A DNA stretch of 8,316 nt from an uncultured Actinomycetes bacterium (GCA_903911165.1 CAIWCQ010000237.1:1-8316), one strand, 5' to 3'; positions 1-6,469 are shown, numbered from the stretch's first letter. The notes: generated by a model from the sequence alone, not told the origin. Numbers and translations are program-made.

Positions 1-1190
1 ACTTCTTCGACTTCGACGACTTCGACGAATTCGACGTCTTCGACGTCTTCTTCGACTTCTTCGACTTCTTCGACTTCTTCGACTTCTTCGGCTTCTTCGT
101 CTTCTTCGACTTCTTCGACTTCTTCGACTTCTTCGGCTAGGACGACTTCGTCAACCTCGACGGTACGGTCGGCATCTTCGGCCTCGTGTTCGCCGGCAAC
201 GGTCACGGCAGCCAGGATTCCGCTGCCCTTGGCGGCCGCCAGCATGTCATCGGCGAGTTCCTCGGCCAGCGATTCTTCCCCGGCCGACTCCCCGGCCGAC
301 TCCCCGGCCGACTCAACGTCGCGTCTCCCCTGCAGCGTCGCCGGATCCTCGCGACCCTTCGGAGCCAGCAACATGTACACGACGGCTCCGATGAACACGA
401 AGGTCGCGGTAAACACGTTGATCCGAATACCGGCCACGAGGGTCGCGGTGTCGTCACGCATCAGTTCGATCCAGAATCGTCCGACGCAGTACGAGGCCAC
501 ATAGAGCGCGAACAGCCGACCGTGACCGAGCCGGTACTTGCGGTCGATGTAGAGCAGGAACACAAACACCAGCAGGTTCCACAAGAGCTCATAGAGGAAC
601 GTCGGGTGAACGACGGCCGCCACCTGCCCGGTCGACACACCGTCGAGTGAGTGCACGTCGACGACGCCCGAAGAATCGCGGCGATAGAAGATCTCCATAC
701 CCCACGGGACGGTGGTCTCCCGGCCGTAAAGTTCCTGATTGAAGTAGTTGCCCAGACGGCCGATCGCCTGCGCCAGCACGATGCCCGGGGCGACGGCGTC
801 ACCGAAAGCCGGCAGCGGAATCCCTCTGCGGCGGCAAGCAATCCACGCTCCGAGACCACCGAGGGCGATGGCACCCCAGATGCCCAGGCCGCCCTCCCAG
901 ATCCGCAGCGCGGCACCAAGTCCGGCGCCACCCTCGCCGAAATATGTTTTCCAGTCGGTGAGGACGTGATAGAGACGCCCGCCGATCAGTCCGAACGGCA
1001 CCGCCCACAACGCAATGTCGTAGACGACGCCGCGCTCGCCGCCACGCGCCGCCCAGCGACGGTCGCCGATGACCAGGGCGGCGATAATGCCGGCGATGAT
1101 GCAGAGCGCGTAGGCCCGAACCGGAAAGGGTCCGAGGTACCACACGCCCTGGGCAGGGCTCGGGAAATAGGCGAGCACGGTTGTCGTCAC
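1..1190 (-). CDS. lgt: Prolipoprotein diacylglyceryl transferase Lgt (3' end beyond window)
   Basis: Lgt is an integral membrane enzyme that transfers diacylglycerol from phosphatidylglycerol to the lipobox cysteine of prelipoproteins, the first step of lipoprotein maturation. From a GTG at 1190 the frame is open to the window edge, giving 396 codons without a stop. The Lgt signature is at residues 144-156 (GRLGNYFNQELYG), with Tyr where many bacteria have Phe. Other family blocks are GGRLYHVLTDW (70-80), RIWEGGLGIWGA (96-107), HPTFLYE (195-201) and GRFWIELMRDD (237-247). Several hydrophobic segments precede residue 277. After that comes a hydrophilic tail of at least 119 residues, with ESAG repeats and a Glu/Val repeat. 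E. coli Lgt (about 290 residues) lacks such a tail, while mycobacterial Lgt proteins are known to have C-terminal extensions. The GTG overlaps the trpA stop as GTGA, and a good Shine-Dalgarno lies 10 bases upstream, so coupled translation is inferred. Identity is secure; the C-terminus is unseen. Confidence 0.95.
   Translation of the reverse strand, partial: MTTTVLAYFPSPAQGVWYLGPFPVRAYALCIIAGIIAALVIGDRRWAARGGERGVVYDIALWAVPFGLIGGRLYHVLTDWKTYFGEGGAGLGAALRIWEGGLGIWGAIALGGLGAWIACRRRGIPLPAFGDAVAPGIVLAQAIGRLGNYFNQELYGRETTVPWGMEIFYRRDSSGVVDVHSLDGVSTGQVAAVVHPTFLYELLWNLLVFVFLLYIDRKYRLGHGRLFALYVASYCVGRFWIELMRDDTATLVAGIRINVFTATFVFIGAVVYMLLAPKGREDPATLQGRRDVESAGESAGESAGEESLAEELADDMLAAAKGSGILAAVTVAGEHEAEDADRTVEVDEVVLAEEVEEVEEVEEDEEAEEVEEVEEVEEVEEDVEDVEFVEVVEVEE
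3..137 (-). repeat. 9-bp tandem repeat encoding the acidic Glu-Glu-Val tail of Lgt
   Basis: The coding-strand unit is GAAGAAGTC (Glu-Glu-Val), in phase with the lgt codons and covering residues 352-396. It is regular from 137 down to about 51. It becomes degenerate nearer the window edge, where Asp, Phe and single Glu-Val units appear. By my count the 45 residues hold 26 Glu, 13 Val, 3 Asp, 2 Ala and 1 Phe. All 26 Glu codons are GAA, although the gene elsewhere also uses GAG, for example in the ESAG repeats. Uniform codons suggest recent slippage or unequal-crossover expansion. The array may continue outside the window. Confidence 0.95.
278..313 (-). repeat. Three perfect 12-bp repeats encoding ESAG in the Lgt tail
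   Basis: The plus-strand unit ccccggccgact occurs three times head to tail without mismatch. In the lgt frame it encodes Glu-Ser-Ala-Gly three times, residues 293-304, just after the last membrane segment. It is in phase and in the part of the protein expected to be a flexible hydrophilic linker. Confidence 0.93.
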
Positions 1191-2020
1191 GTCGCAGGCA
1201 CCTTCTCCCGCACCCCCGCGGCCAGTTCCCCGGTCAGCGTCCGCACCGCGCTGACGCCGCTGACACCGTTGACGCCGTCGCCGCCCAGTGCAGACACCAG
1301 GGCCGATCCTACGATCACGCCATCGGCGTATTCGGCGATCTCGGCGGCCTGGGCACCTGAGCGCACGCCAAGGCCAACCCCGACCGGGATGTCGGAGATC
1401 GCCTTGACCCTGCGCACCAACTCAGGAGCGGCAGTCGACACCGCGTCACGGGCCCCGGTAACCCCCATTGTCGAGGCTGCGTAGACGAACCCTCGCGATG
1501 CCTCGACGGTGCGCGCCAATCTTTCCGGCGTCGACGACGGAGCGACCAGGAATATCCGGTCCAGATCGTGCCGATCCGATGCCGCCAACCATGCTTCGGC
1601 TTCGTCCGGAATGAGATCCGGGGTGATCATGCCCAGCCCCCCGGCGGCGGCCAGGTCCCGGGCGAAGGCGTCGATGCCGTAGTGCAGCACTGGATTCCAG
1701 TAGGTCATCACCACCGCATTGCCGCCAGCGGCACTGATGGCCTCGACGGCACGCAGAGTGTCACTGACCCGGACGCCGGCCTGCAGAGCGCTGTCGGTGG
1801 CGGACGCGATCACCGGGCCGTCCATCCCGGGATCGGAGTACGGAACACCGACTTCGATGATGTCGCACTGGGTCCGACTCATCGCCACCATCGCGTCGAT
1901 CGACGTTGCAACATCGGGGTAGCCGGTCGGCAGGTAACCGATCAGCGCGGCGCGGCCCTCGGCGCGACAGGCGTCGAAAATCGGCCCCAGCCGACCCGGC
2001 GGGTTGTGTTTAATCGTCAC
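1187..2020 (-). CDS. trpA: Tryptophan synthase alpha chain TrpA
   Basis: TrpA cleaves indole-3-glycerol phosphate to indole and glyceraldehyde-3-phosphate, passing indole through a tunnel to TrpB in the cytoplasmic complex. Counting from the GTG at 2020 the protein has 277 residues. The active-site block DIIEVGVPYSDPGMDGP holds Glu56 and Asp67, equivalent to Glu49 and Asp60 of Salmonella TrpA. The phosphate-binding C-terminal strands are seen in PVGVGLGVRS and GVIVGSAL. The start at 2020 puts nine residues before RLGPIFD, close to what I recall for M. tuberculosis TrpA. An in-frame GTG at 2050 would add ten residues, but these are coded by the 23-bp repeats and have no expected counterpart, so I prefer 2020. 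Neither start has a strong Shine-Dalgarno; coupling to upstream translation is likely. A short (S/N)-G-V repeat near the C-terminus is unusual. The TGA overlaps the lgt GTG. Confidence 0.95.
   Translation of the reverse strand: MTIKHNPPGRLGPIFDACRAEGRAALIGYLPTGYPDVATSIDAMVAMSRTQCDIIEVGVPYSDPGMDGPVIASATDSALQAGVRVSDTLRAVEAISAAGGNAVVMTYWNPVLHYGIDAFARDLAAAGGLGMITPDLIPDEAEAWLAASDRHDLDRIFLVAPSSTPERLARTVEASRGFVYAASTMGVTGARDAVSTAAPELVRRVKAISDIPVGVGLGVRSGAQAAEIAEYADGVIVGSALVSALGGDGVNGVSGVSAVRTLTGELAAGVREKVPAT
1201..1209 (-). promoter_or_regulatory. Ribosome binding site for lgt, inside the end of trpA
   Basis: The minus strand reads GGGAGAAGG here, ten bases before the lgt GTG at 1190. It lies in the last codons of trpA. 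It supports the GTG start and reinitiation by ribosomes finishing trpA. Confidence 0.7.
1250..1276 (-). repeat. 9-bp imperfect repeat encoding a Gly-Val-Asn/Ser insert in TrpA
   Basis: Three consecutive units (gctgacgcc, gctgacacc, gttgacgcc) are in frame and encode GVNGVSGVS near the TrpA C-terminus, between the SALVSAL strand and the final helix. The next nine bases are more weakly related. It looks like a small tandem duplication in a surface loop. Confidence 0.7.
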
Positions 2021-2043
2021 GCGACACCGATTTTCATGTTCAC
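2017..2043 (-). other. Second GTGA-coupled 8-codon mini-ORF between trpB and trpA
   Basis: A GTG at 2043-2041 overlaps the stop of the first mini-ORF and translates as MNMKIGVA. Its TGA at 2019-2017 overlaps the preferred trpA GTG at 2020-2018. Layout and length are identical to the first mini-ORF. Its existence depends on the 23-bp repeat, and translation has not been shown. Confidence 0.4.
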
Positions 2044-2066
2044 GCGACACCGGTTTTCATGCTCAC
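2040..2066 (-). other. First GTGA-coupled 8-codon mini-ORF between trpB and trpA
   Basis: A GTG at 2066-2064 overlaps the trpB TGA and opens eight sense codons, translating as MSMKTGVA, then TGA at 2042-2040. An in-frame ATG is at 2060. There is no separate Shine-Dalgarno. The ending GVA mirrors the TrpB C-terminus because both lie in copies of the same repeat. The ORF is real in the sequence; its translation is inference. It more likely acts as a reinitiation relay than as a functional peptide. Confidence 0.4.
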
Positions 2067-3334
2067 GCAACACCGGGCTTCGCGCCGTCAAGCAGACCGA
2101 ACCACCGCGCGGCGGTCTCGACGTCTTTATCTCCGCGGCCGGACAAATTGATCAGGATGATCGACTCCGGTCCCAGCTCGGCAGCGAGGTCGACCACGCC
2201 GGCGATCGCGTGCGCAGTCTCGATGGCCGGAATGATGCCCTCGAGTCGGCACAGCAGCTTGAAGGCGTCCATCGCTTCGGTGTCGGTGATCGGCCGGTAT
2301 TCGGTGCGACCAGCCTCCTTGAGGAAAGCGTGCTCGGGCCCGACGCCCGGATAGTCCAATCCGGCTGAGATGGAATGAGATTCGATGGTCTGGCCATCGT
2401 CGTTTTGCATCACGTAGGAATACGACCCCTGGAAGGCTCCGGGTGTTCCGCCGGAGAAAGTCGCGGCGTGCCGGCCGGTCTCCACGCCGTCACCGCCGGC
2501 TTCGTAGCCGATCAGCCGTACCCCGGGATCGTCGATGAAGGCATGGAAGATGCCGATCGCGTTGGATCCCCCGCCGACACACGCGGTCACGGCATCCGGC
2601 AGTCGGCCGGTCCGGTTCAGGATCTGGACGCGGGCCTCCATCCCGATGACACGCTGAAAGTCGCGCACCATCAACGGAAACGGGTGCGGTCCCGCAGCGG
2701 TGCCGAAGCAGTAGTAGGTGTCGTCGGCGTTGGCCACCCAATCCCGGAAGGCTTCGTTAACGGCATCCTTGAGGGTCTTCGATCCCGACTGCACCGCCAC
2801 GACTTCGGCGCCGAGCAGTCGCATTCGCGCGACGTTGAGCGCCTGGCGGGCGGTGTCCACCGCTCCCATGTAGATCACGCATTCCAGACCCAGTAACGCG
2901 CACGCGGTCGCGGTCGCCACGCCATGCTGGCCGGCCCCGGTCTCGGCGATGACCCGGGTCTTTCCCATCTGCCGGGCCAGAAGCGCCTGGCCGAGAACGT
3001 TGTTGATCTTGTGCGAACCGGTGTGGTTGAGATCTTCGCGCTTGAGGAAGATCCGAGCACCACCGACGTGGGCACCCAGGCGGGTGGCCTCGTACAACGG
3101 CGAGGGCCGCCCGGCGTAATGGGTCTGCAGGGAGTCGAGTTCGTCAAGGAACTTCTGGTCGGTTCGGGCCTTGTCGTAGGCCGCGGTGACCTCTTCGATG
3201 ACGGCCATCAGTGCCTCGGCGACATAGCGGCCGCCGAAGACCCCGAAGTGGCCGCGCGCATCCGGATCGTGGATCGTCGACTCAGCGACGGCAGCACTGG
3301 TGCGGGGCAGGTCGGGCGTGGTGGTATCGGCCAT
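2063..3334 (-). CDS. trpB: Tryptophan synthase beta chain TrpB
   Basis: TrpB is the pyridoxal-phosphate subunit that condenses indole with serine to make tryptophan, working with TrpA as an alpha2-beta2 complex. The 423-residue protein is full length. The PLP lysine is Lys109 in HTGSHKINN (104-112), and the catalytic Glu131 is in [10 protein letters not shown]. The PLP phosphate loop GGGSN is at 254-258. Asp327 in [11 protein letters not shown] is the equivalent of Salmonella Asp305, and NLSGRGDKD lies near the C-terminus. The offset from Salmonella numbering is a steady 22 residues up to Asp327. The extra N-terminal residues are usual for mycobacterial TrpB. The ATG at 3334 follows the trpC stop after 22 bases, with only a weak GACGAG-like ribosome site. 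The stop TGA lies in the first unit of the 23-bp repeat and overlaps a GTG. No key residue is missing. Confidence 0.97.
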   Translation of the reverse strand: MADTTTPDLPRTSAAVAESTIHDPDARGHFGVFGGRYVAEALMAVIEEVTAAYDKARTDQKFLDELDSLQTHYAGRPSPLYEATRLGAHVGGARIFLKREDLNHTGSHKINNVLGQALLARQMGKTRVIAETGAGQHGVATATACALLGLECVIYMGAVDTARQALNVARMRLLGAEVVAVQSGSKTLKDAVNEAFRDWVANADDTYYCFGTAAGPHPFPLMVRDFQRVIGMEARVQILNRTGRLPDAVTACVGGGSNAIGIFHAFIDDPGVRLIGYEAGGDGVETGRHAATFSGGTPGAFQGSYSYVMQNDDGQTIESHSISAGLDYPGVGPEHAFLKEAGRTEYRPITDTEAMDAFKLLCRLEGIIPAIETAHAIAGVVDLAAELGPESIILINLSGRGDKDVETAARWFGLLDGAKPGVA

Positions 3335-3356
3335 ATCGGGACTCGTCGGTGCTGAC

Positions 3357-4175
3357 TCAGCGAACCGGTTTCGGGCATGACGGGTGCGCTCCGGCAGTCA
3401 CCAGATCCGCCACCGCGCTTCGCGGATCGCCGCTGGTGACCAGGCCCTCGCCGACCAGCACCGCGTCAGCGCCGGCACCGGCATAGGCAAGCAGGTCGGC
3501 CGGGCCGCGTACCCCGGACTCGGCGATCCGGATGATGTCCGATGGCAGTCCGGGCGCGATCCGGCCAAAGCAGTCGCGGTCCACGTCAAGGGTCTTCAGA
3601 TCGCGGGCGTTGACCCCGATTACTTTAGCGCCGGCCTGCAACGCGCGGTCGGCTTCCTCTTCGGTGTGCACCTCCACCAATGCAGTCATTCCCAGCGACT
3701 CGGTGCGGTCAAGCATCGACACCAGTGCCGACTGGCCCAGTGCCGCGACGATCAGCAGAAGCATGTCAGCACCGTGGGCGCGGGCCTCGTGGATCTGGTA
3801 GGGCCGAACGATGAAGTCCTTGCGGAGCACCGGGATGCTGACGGCGGCGCGAACCGCATCCAGGTCGGCGAGCGAACCCTTGAACCTGCGTTCTTCAGTC
3901 AGCACGCTGATCACCCGAGCGCCGCCGCTCTGGTAGGCCCTGGCCAAGTCCGCCGGATCGTCGATCGCGGCGAGCTGGCCGCGGGAGGGACTGGCACGCT
4001 TAACTTCTGCGATCACAGCGATACCGGGAGCCCGCAACGCCGCGAGAACGTCACGCGGAGCGGGTGCCGCCTCAGCGGCCGCCTTGACGTCGGCCATGCT
4101 TACCAATGCTTCACGCGCGGCGACGTCAGCACAGACTCCTTCAAGAATGGAGTCGAGTACGGTTGCCGAACTCAT
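3357..4175 (-). CDS. trpC: Indole-3-glycerol phosphate synthase TrpC
   Basis: TrpC closes the indole ring, converting carboxyphenylaminodeoxyribulose phosphate to indole-3-glycerol phosphate with loss of CO2 and water. It is a cytoplasmic TIM barrel, here not fused to TrpF. At 272 residues it has the length I recall for the M. tuberculosis enzyme. Expected active-site residues are present: Glu57 and Lys59 in AEVKRASPS, Lys119 in VLRKDF, Glu168 in ALVEVH, Asn189 in GVNARDL and Glu219 in IAESGVRG. The ATG at 4175 is chosen because AGAGGGGA lies ten bases upstream and [13 protein letters not shown] matches the family's N-terminus. The frame stays open upstream to a GTG at 4259 that overlaps the preceding stop as GTGA. 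This would add 28 residues of low-complexity Thr/Ser/Pro-rich sequence, which I regard as probably untranslated. trpB follows after 22 bases. Confidence 0.96.
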   Translation of the reverse strand: MSSATVLDSILEGVCADVAAREALVSMADVKAAAEAAPAPRDVLAALRAPGIAVIAEVKRASPSRGQLAAIDDPADLARAYQSGGARVISVLTEERRFKGSLADLDAVRAAVSIPVLRKDFIVRPYQIHEARAHGADMLLLIVAALGQSALVSMLDRTESLGMTALVEVHTEEEADRALQAGAKVIGVNARDLKTLDVDRDCFGRIAPGLPSDIIRIAESGVRGPADLLAYAGAGADAVLVGEGLVTSGDPRSAVADLVTAGAHPSCPKPVR

Positions 4176-4185
4176 GACAGCCGGG

Positions 4186-4193
4186 TCCCCTCT
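4186..4193 (-). promoter_or_regulatory. Ribosome binding site for trpC
   Basis: The minus strand reads AGAGGGGA, ending ten bases before the ATG at 4175. This decides the trpC start in favour of the ATG over the upstream in-frame GTG at 4259. Confidence 0.7.
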
Positions 4194-4227
4194 GGCGGTG
4201 TCTGACGAACTGGTGGGCGTGGGTGAA

Positions 4228-4233
4228 AGGGTA
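4228..4233 (-). promoter_or_regulatory. Possible internal promoter -10 element before trpC
   Basis: In the 80-base gap before trpC the minus strand reads TACCCT, fitting the loose mycobacterial TAnnnT -10 pattern. A start near 4221 would give a leader of about 46 bases containing the trpC Shine-Dalgarno. No convincing -35 is seen. The motif is short and expected by chance, so this is weak. I see no hairpin or other regulatory structure in the gap. Confidence 0.2.
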
Positions 4234-4255
4234 ACCGCTGCGTGACCATCCCCCG

Positions 4256-4876
4256 TCACCGACCCTCAGTGCCCCGGTCGGCCACCGGGGCGGTTGCGGT
4301 ATCCGCAGTATCCGGGTCCGTCGGGTCCCGGCCCACGTCGAGTGCGTCCCACATGCCGCGTTCAGATATCTCCGCCACACCGATGCCCGCGCCGGCACCC
4401 GCGACGCCCTCGTATTTGGCGGCCTGACGCGGCTCCGACGCCGCCGCGCGCATCAGCAGTACCGCCGCGACGAGCGAGCAGATCGCGGCCGTCACCGTCA
4501 GCGCGGCGCCGGTGAGATGGCGCTGACTGGCGACGAGGTCCATCACCGGCACGCCGGCCAATTCAGCGCCACGCGGAGCGACGTCGGGCATCACCATCAA
4601 ACTGACACCCAGATAGGCCAGCAGCACGCACACCATCGCCACCAGAACCGCGAGCACCCGCAGCAGCCATCCCCGGACCGCCAGTCCGGCCAGTGCGGCC
4701 GCCAACAGCAGGACCGCGAGCGGCGTCAGCGCCGTCGACCAGGCCGCGCCGTTGATCGTGCTGGTCTTGGGATGGCCGAGGCCGTCGGCGGATCCCAGCG
4801 ACACCCACGGCAACCGTGACGCCACCCACAGGCCGAGTGCCGAGACGCACAGCAGCAGTTGCGCGAGGCGGATCAC
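4256..4876 (-). CDS. Trp-region conserved membrane protein, TIGR02234 type
   Basis: This is a 206-residue membrane protein of unknown function, of the family found inside actinobacterial trp operons (Rv1610 of M. tuberculosis is the counterpart I recall, by position and general sequence). Four hydrophobic segments are visible at about residues 2-20, 48-67, 71-95 and 122-145. The loop between the first two carries [15 protein letters not shown] hydrophilic Gly/Ala/Asp/Thr-rich tail runs from 146 to 206 and is probably cytoplasmic. The GTG at 4876 overlaps the trpE TGA as GTGA and directly precedes the first hydrophobic segment, so I take it as the start; no distinct Shine-Dalgarno is seen. The constant position between trpE and trpC suggests a link to tryptophan or its precursors, possibly transport, but nothing in the sequence shows a substrate. 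I saw no catalytic motif. Confidence 0.88.
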   Translation of the reverse strand: MIRLAQLLLCVSALGLWVASRLPWVSLGSADGLGHPKTSTINGAAWSTALTPLAVLLLAAALAGLAVRGWLLRVLAVLVAMVCVLLAYLGVSLMVMPDVAPRGAELAGVPVMDLVASQRHLTGAALTVTAAICSLVAAVLLMRAAASEPRQAAKYEGVAGAGAGIGVAEISERGMWDALDVGRDPTDPDTADTATAPVADRGTEGR

Positions 4877-6381
4877 GGCGAACTCAGGGTCTCGGCGGCG
4901 ACGATGGCAGCGAGCACTGCTTTGGCCTTGTTGGCGGCCTCGGTGTACTCGTATGGGCCGTTGGAGTCGGCCACCACCCCACCGCCGGCCTGCACATAGG
5001 CGGTGCCATCGCGCATCAGCGCGGTACGGATGGCGATCGCAAAGTCGGCGTTGCCGGCGAAGTCGAGGTAGCCGACCACGCCGCCGTAGAGTCCGCGGCG
5101 GGTGATCTCGACCTCCTCGATGAGTTCCATTGCGCGCACCTTGGGCGCACCGGACAGCGTGCCGGCCGGAAAGCAGGCCGTGACGGCGTCGAGGGCGGTC
5201 CGGCCGTCGGCCAGCATGCCGTTCACCGTGGACACCAGGTGCATGACGTGGCTGTAGCGCTCGATGTGGCTGTAGTCCTCGACCCGGACGGTGCCCGGCA
5301 CGCATACCCGACCAAGATCGTTGCGGCCGAGGTCGACCAGCATCAGATGCTCGGCCCGCTCCTTCTCATCAGAGAGCAACTCCTTCTCCAGCAGTTGATC
5401 GTCCTCCTCACTGGCACCGCGCCACCGGGTGCCGGCGATCGGATGCGTCGTCGCCCGGCCGTCCTGCACCGTCACCAGCGCCTCGGGGCTGGATCCGACG
5501 ATCGAAAACGCCGTTTCCCCAAACTCATTCGGGATCTGCAGCAGGTACATGTAGGGACTGGGATTTGTCACCCGGAGCATGCGGTAGACATCGATCGGAT
5601 CGGCGGCGGTGTCTAGTTCGAAGCGTTGCGAGGGCACGACCTGGAACGCCTCGCCGGCTTCAATCTCCTTCACGAGTCGCTCGACCACCGCTCCGTACTC
5701 CCGTTCGGTGCGCTGCGCACGCGGGTGTGGCTCGGGCCGGGTGAAGGTTGCCACCGTGGAACTCAGCGGCTGGCCCAGCGCGGTCGTCATCACATCGAGG
5801 CGGGCGAGAGCATCGTCGTAGGCGGAGTCGACGTGGTCGTCGCTGCCGTTGAAGTTCACCGCGTTGGCGATCAGCGTGATGGTGCCCTCGTGGTGGTCGA
5901 CAGCGGCGATATCGGTGGCCAGCAGTAGGAGCATGTCGGGCAGGTGGAGATCGTCGAGCGCCAATTCGGGCAGGCGTTCCAGGCGACGGACGAAGTCGTA
6001 GGCGAAGAACCCGACCATGCCACCGGACAGCGGCGGCATCCCGGCGAGCGGTCCGGTGGACAGCAGATCCATCGTCGCCCGCAACGCCTCCAGTGGGTCC
6101 CCGCCGGTCGGTGCGCCGTCGGGGGTGGCGCCCAGCCAGGTCGCCTGGCCGTCGCGCACCGTCAACGCCGACGGGGCACCCGCTCCGATGAACGACCACC
6201 GCGACCAGGACCGGCCATTTTCGGCGGACTCCAGCAGGAAGGTGCCGGGCCGGCCAGCGGCCAGTTTGCGGTAGGCCGACAGCGGCGTCTCGCTGTCGGC
6301 GAGCACCTTGCGGGTGACGGGGACCACGCGGTGTTCGGCGGCCAATGCGCGGAACTCGTCGCGGGTAGTCGTGGCGTGCAC
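4873..6381 (-). CDS. trpE: Anthranilate synthase component I TrpE
   Basis: TrpE converts chorismate to anthranilate, using ammonia delivered by the glutaminase subunit TrpG, which is not in this window. It is the first and feedback-inhibited step of tryptophan synthesis. The 502-residue protein has the N-terminal domain with the tryptophan-site motif LLES at 49-52. Its C-terminal chorismate-binding domain carries NPSPYMY (273-279), [10 protein letters not shown] (313-322), [10 protein letters not shown] (350-359), GTLSGAPK (407-414), [17 protein letters not shown] (433-449) and [10 protein letters not shown] (464-473). I choose the GTG at 6381, because GGGAGG lies nine bases upstream and the resulting MHATTT resembles the mycobacterial start. 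The in-frame ATG at 6390 would directly abut that Shine-Dalgarno. It is first in the operon, and its stop overlaps the next gene's GTG. A short ORF and direct repeats precede it. Confidence 0.97.
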   Translation of the reverse strand: MHATTTRDEFRALAAEHRVVPVTRKVLADSETPLSAYRKLAAGRPGTFLLESAENGRSWSRWSFIGAGAPSALTVRDGQATWLGATPDGAPTGGDPLEALRATMDLLSTGPLAGMPPLSGGMVGFFAYDFVRRLERLPELALDDLHLPDMLLLLATDIAAVDHHEGTITLIANAVNFNGSDDHVDSAYDDALARLDVMTTALGQPLSSTVATFTRPEPHPRAQRTEREYGAVVERLVKEIEAGEAFQVVPSQRFELDTAADPIDVYRMLRVTNPSPYMYLLQIPNEFGETAFSIVGSSPEALVTVQDGRATTHPIAGTRWRGASEEDDQLLEKELLSDEKERAEHLMLVDLGRNDLGRVCVPGTVRVEDYSHIERYSHVMHLVSTVNGMLADGRTALDAVTACFPAGTLSGAPKVRAMELIEEVEITRRGLYGGVVGYLDFAGNADFAIAIRTALMRDGTAYVQAGGGVVADSNGPYEYTEAANKAKAVLAAIVAAETLSSP

Positions 6382-6390
6382 GGGGATCAT

Positions 6391-6396
6391 CCTCCC
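6391..6396 (-). promoter_or_regulatory. Ribosome binding site for trpE
   Basis: GGGAGG on the minus strand has nine bases to the GTG at 6381 but none to the ATG at 6390. The spacing decides the start. The site also lies within the last codons of the short upstream ORF. Confidence 0.75.
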
Positions 6397-6440
6397 AGAC
6401 TGTTCAACCCAGACTGTTCAACCCAGCCCGGACTGTTCAT
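6394..6440. repeat. Direct repeats with GACTGTTCA core in the trpE/bcp control region
   Basis: The 14-bp unit cccagactgttcaa occurs at 6394-6407 and 6408-6421 without mismatch. A longer variant at 6422-6440 has five extra bases before the same core. The 9-bp core gactgttca is exact at 6398-6406, 6412-6420 and 6431-6439. It is not an inverted repeat. It could be an iterated protein-binding site or plain tandem duplication in the 5' untranslated region. No known operator is recognised. Confidence 0.85.
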
Positions 6441-6456
6441 CCCAGCCGACCGGCGA

Positions 6457-6462
6457 TAGCGT
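6457..6462 (+). promoter_or_regulatory. Candidate -10 element for a leaderless bcp transcript
   Basis: TAGCGT fits the mycobacterial TAnnnT -10 pattern and ends seven bases before the bcp ATG at 6470. That is the spacing expected when transcription starts at the ATG. No Shine-Dalgarno is seen before bcp, which agrees with a leaderless message. The -35 region is not convincing. Confidence 0.4.
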
Positions 6463-6469
6463 GGTCGCC

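Larger units (their letters stand above)
2017..2085 (-). repeat. 23-bp tandem repeat, three copies, spanning the trpB stop and trpA start
   Basis: Plus-strand copies are at 2017-2039, 2040-2062 and 2063-2085, each beginning tcac (GTGA on the coding strand). The first two differ at 2 of 23 positions. The third, which lies inside the end of trpB, differs from the second at 5 of 23. Because 23 is not a multiple of three, each copy moves the frame. The GTGA stop/start overlap is nevertheless recreated at every copy. The likely history is tandem duplication of an ancestral trpB/trpA junction. Confidence 0.92.
6387..6440 (-). other. Short leader-like ORF upstream of trpE (17 residues)
   Basis: ATG at 6440 opens [17 protein letters not shown] with TGA at 6389-6387, overlapping the ATG at 6390 as ATGA. 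It contains a single Trp codon, unlike classic trp leader peptides with several in a row. No terminator hairpin follows it. Its repeats fall in different frames, so there is no sign of peptide-level selection. Translation is unproven. If made, the ribosome would end right at the trpE Shine-Dalgarno. Confidence 0.3.

Noticed and set aside
3..137. Regular short repeats as a possible CRISPR array or satellite
   Set aside because: The 9-bp period has no spacers and stays in phase with the lgt reading frame, so it is a coding repeat.
186..1484. Plus-strand open frames opposite lgt and the end of trpA
   Set aside because: Low-complexity Arg/Gly/Pro/His-rich translations without domains; they are shadows of the minus-strand genes.
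1568..2368. Long plus-strand open frame antisense to trpA and trpB
   Set aside because: It shows no recognisable protein pattern, while the minus strand holds unmistakable TrpA and TrpB. Long antisense frames are common in GC-rich genes.
3384..4205. 273-codon plus-strand open frame antisense to trpC
   Set aside because: It mirrors trpC codon structure and resembles no known family. Opposite-strand TrpC has all catalytic residues.
4877..5305. Upstream extension of the membrane protein frame into trpE
   Set aside because: The extension is arginine-rich nonsense translated from trpE in another frame. The GTG at 4876 with GTGA overlap and the adjacent membrane segment mark the real start.
6382..6469. 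T-box, riboswitch or attenuator terminator before trpE
   Set aside because: The interval is only 88 bases, and I found no strong hairpin, T-run or conserved T-box sequence. Only direct repeats and a one-Trp mini-ORF are present.
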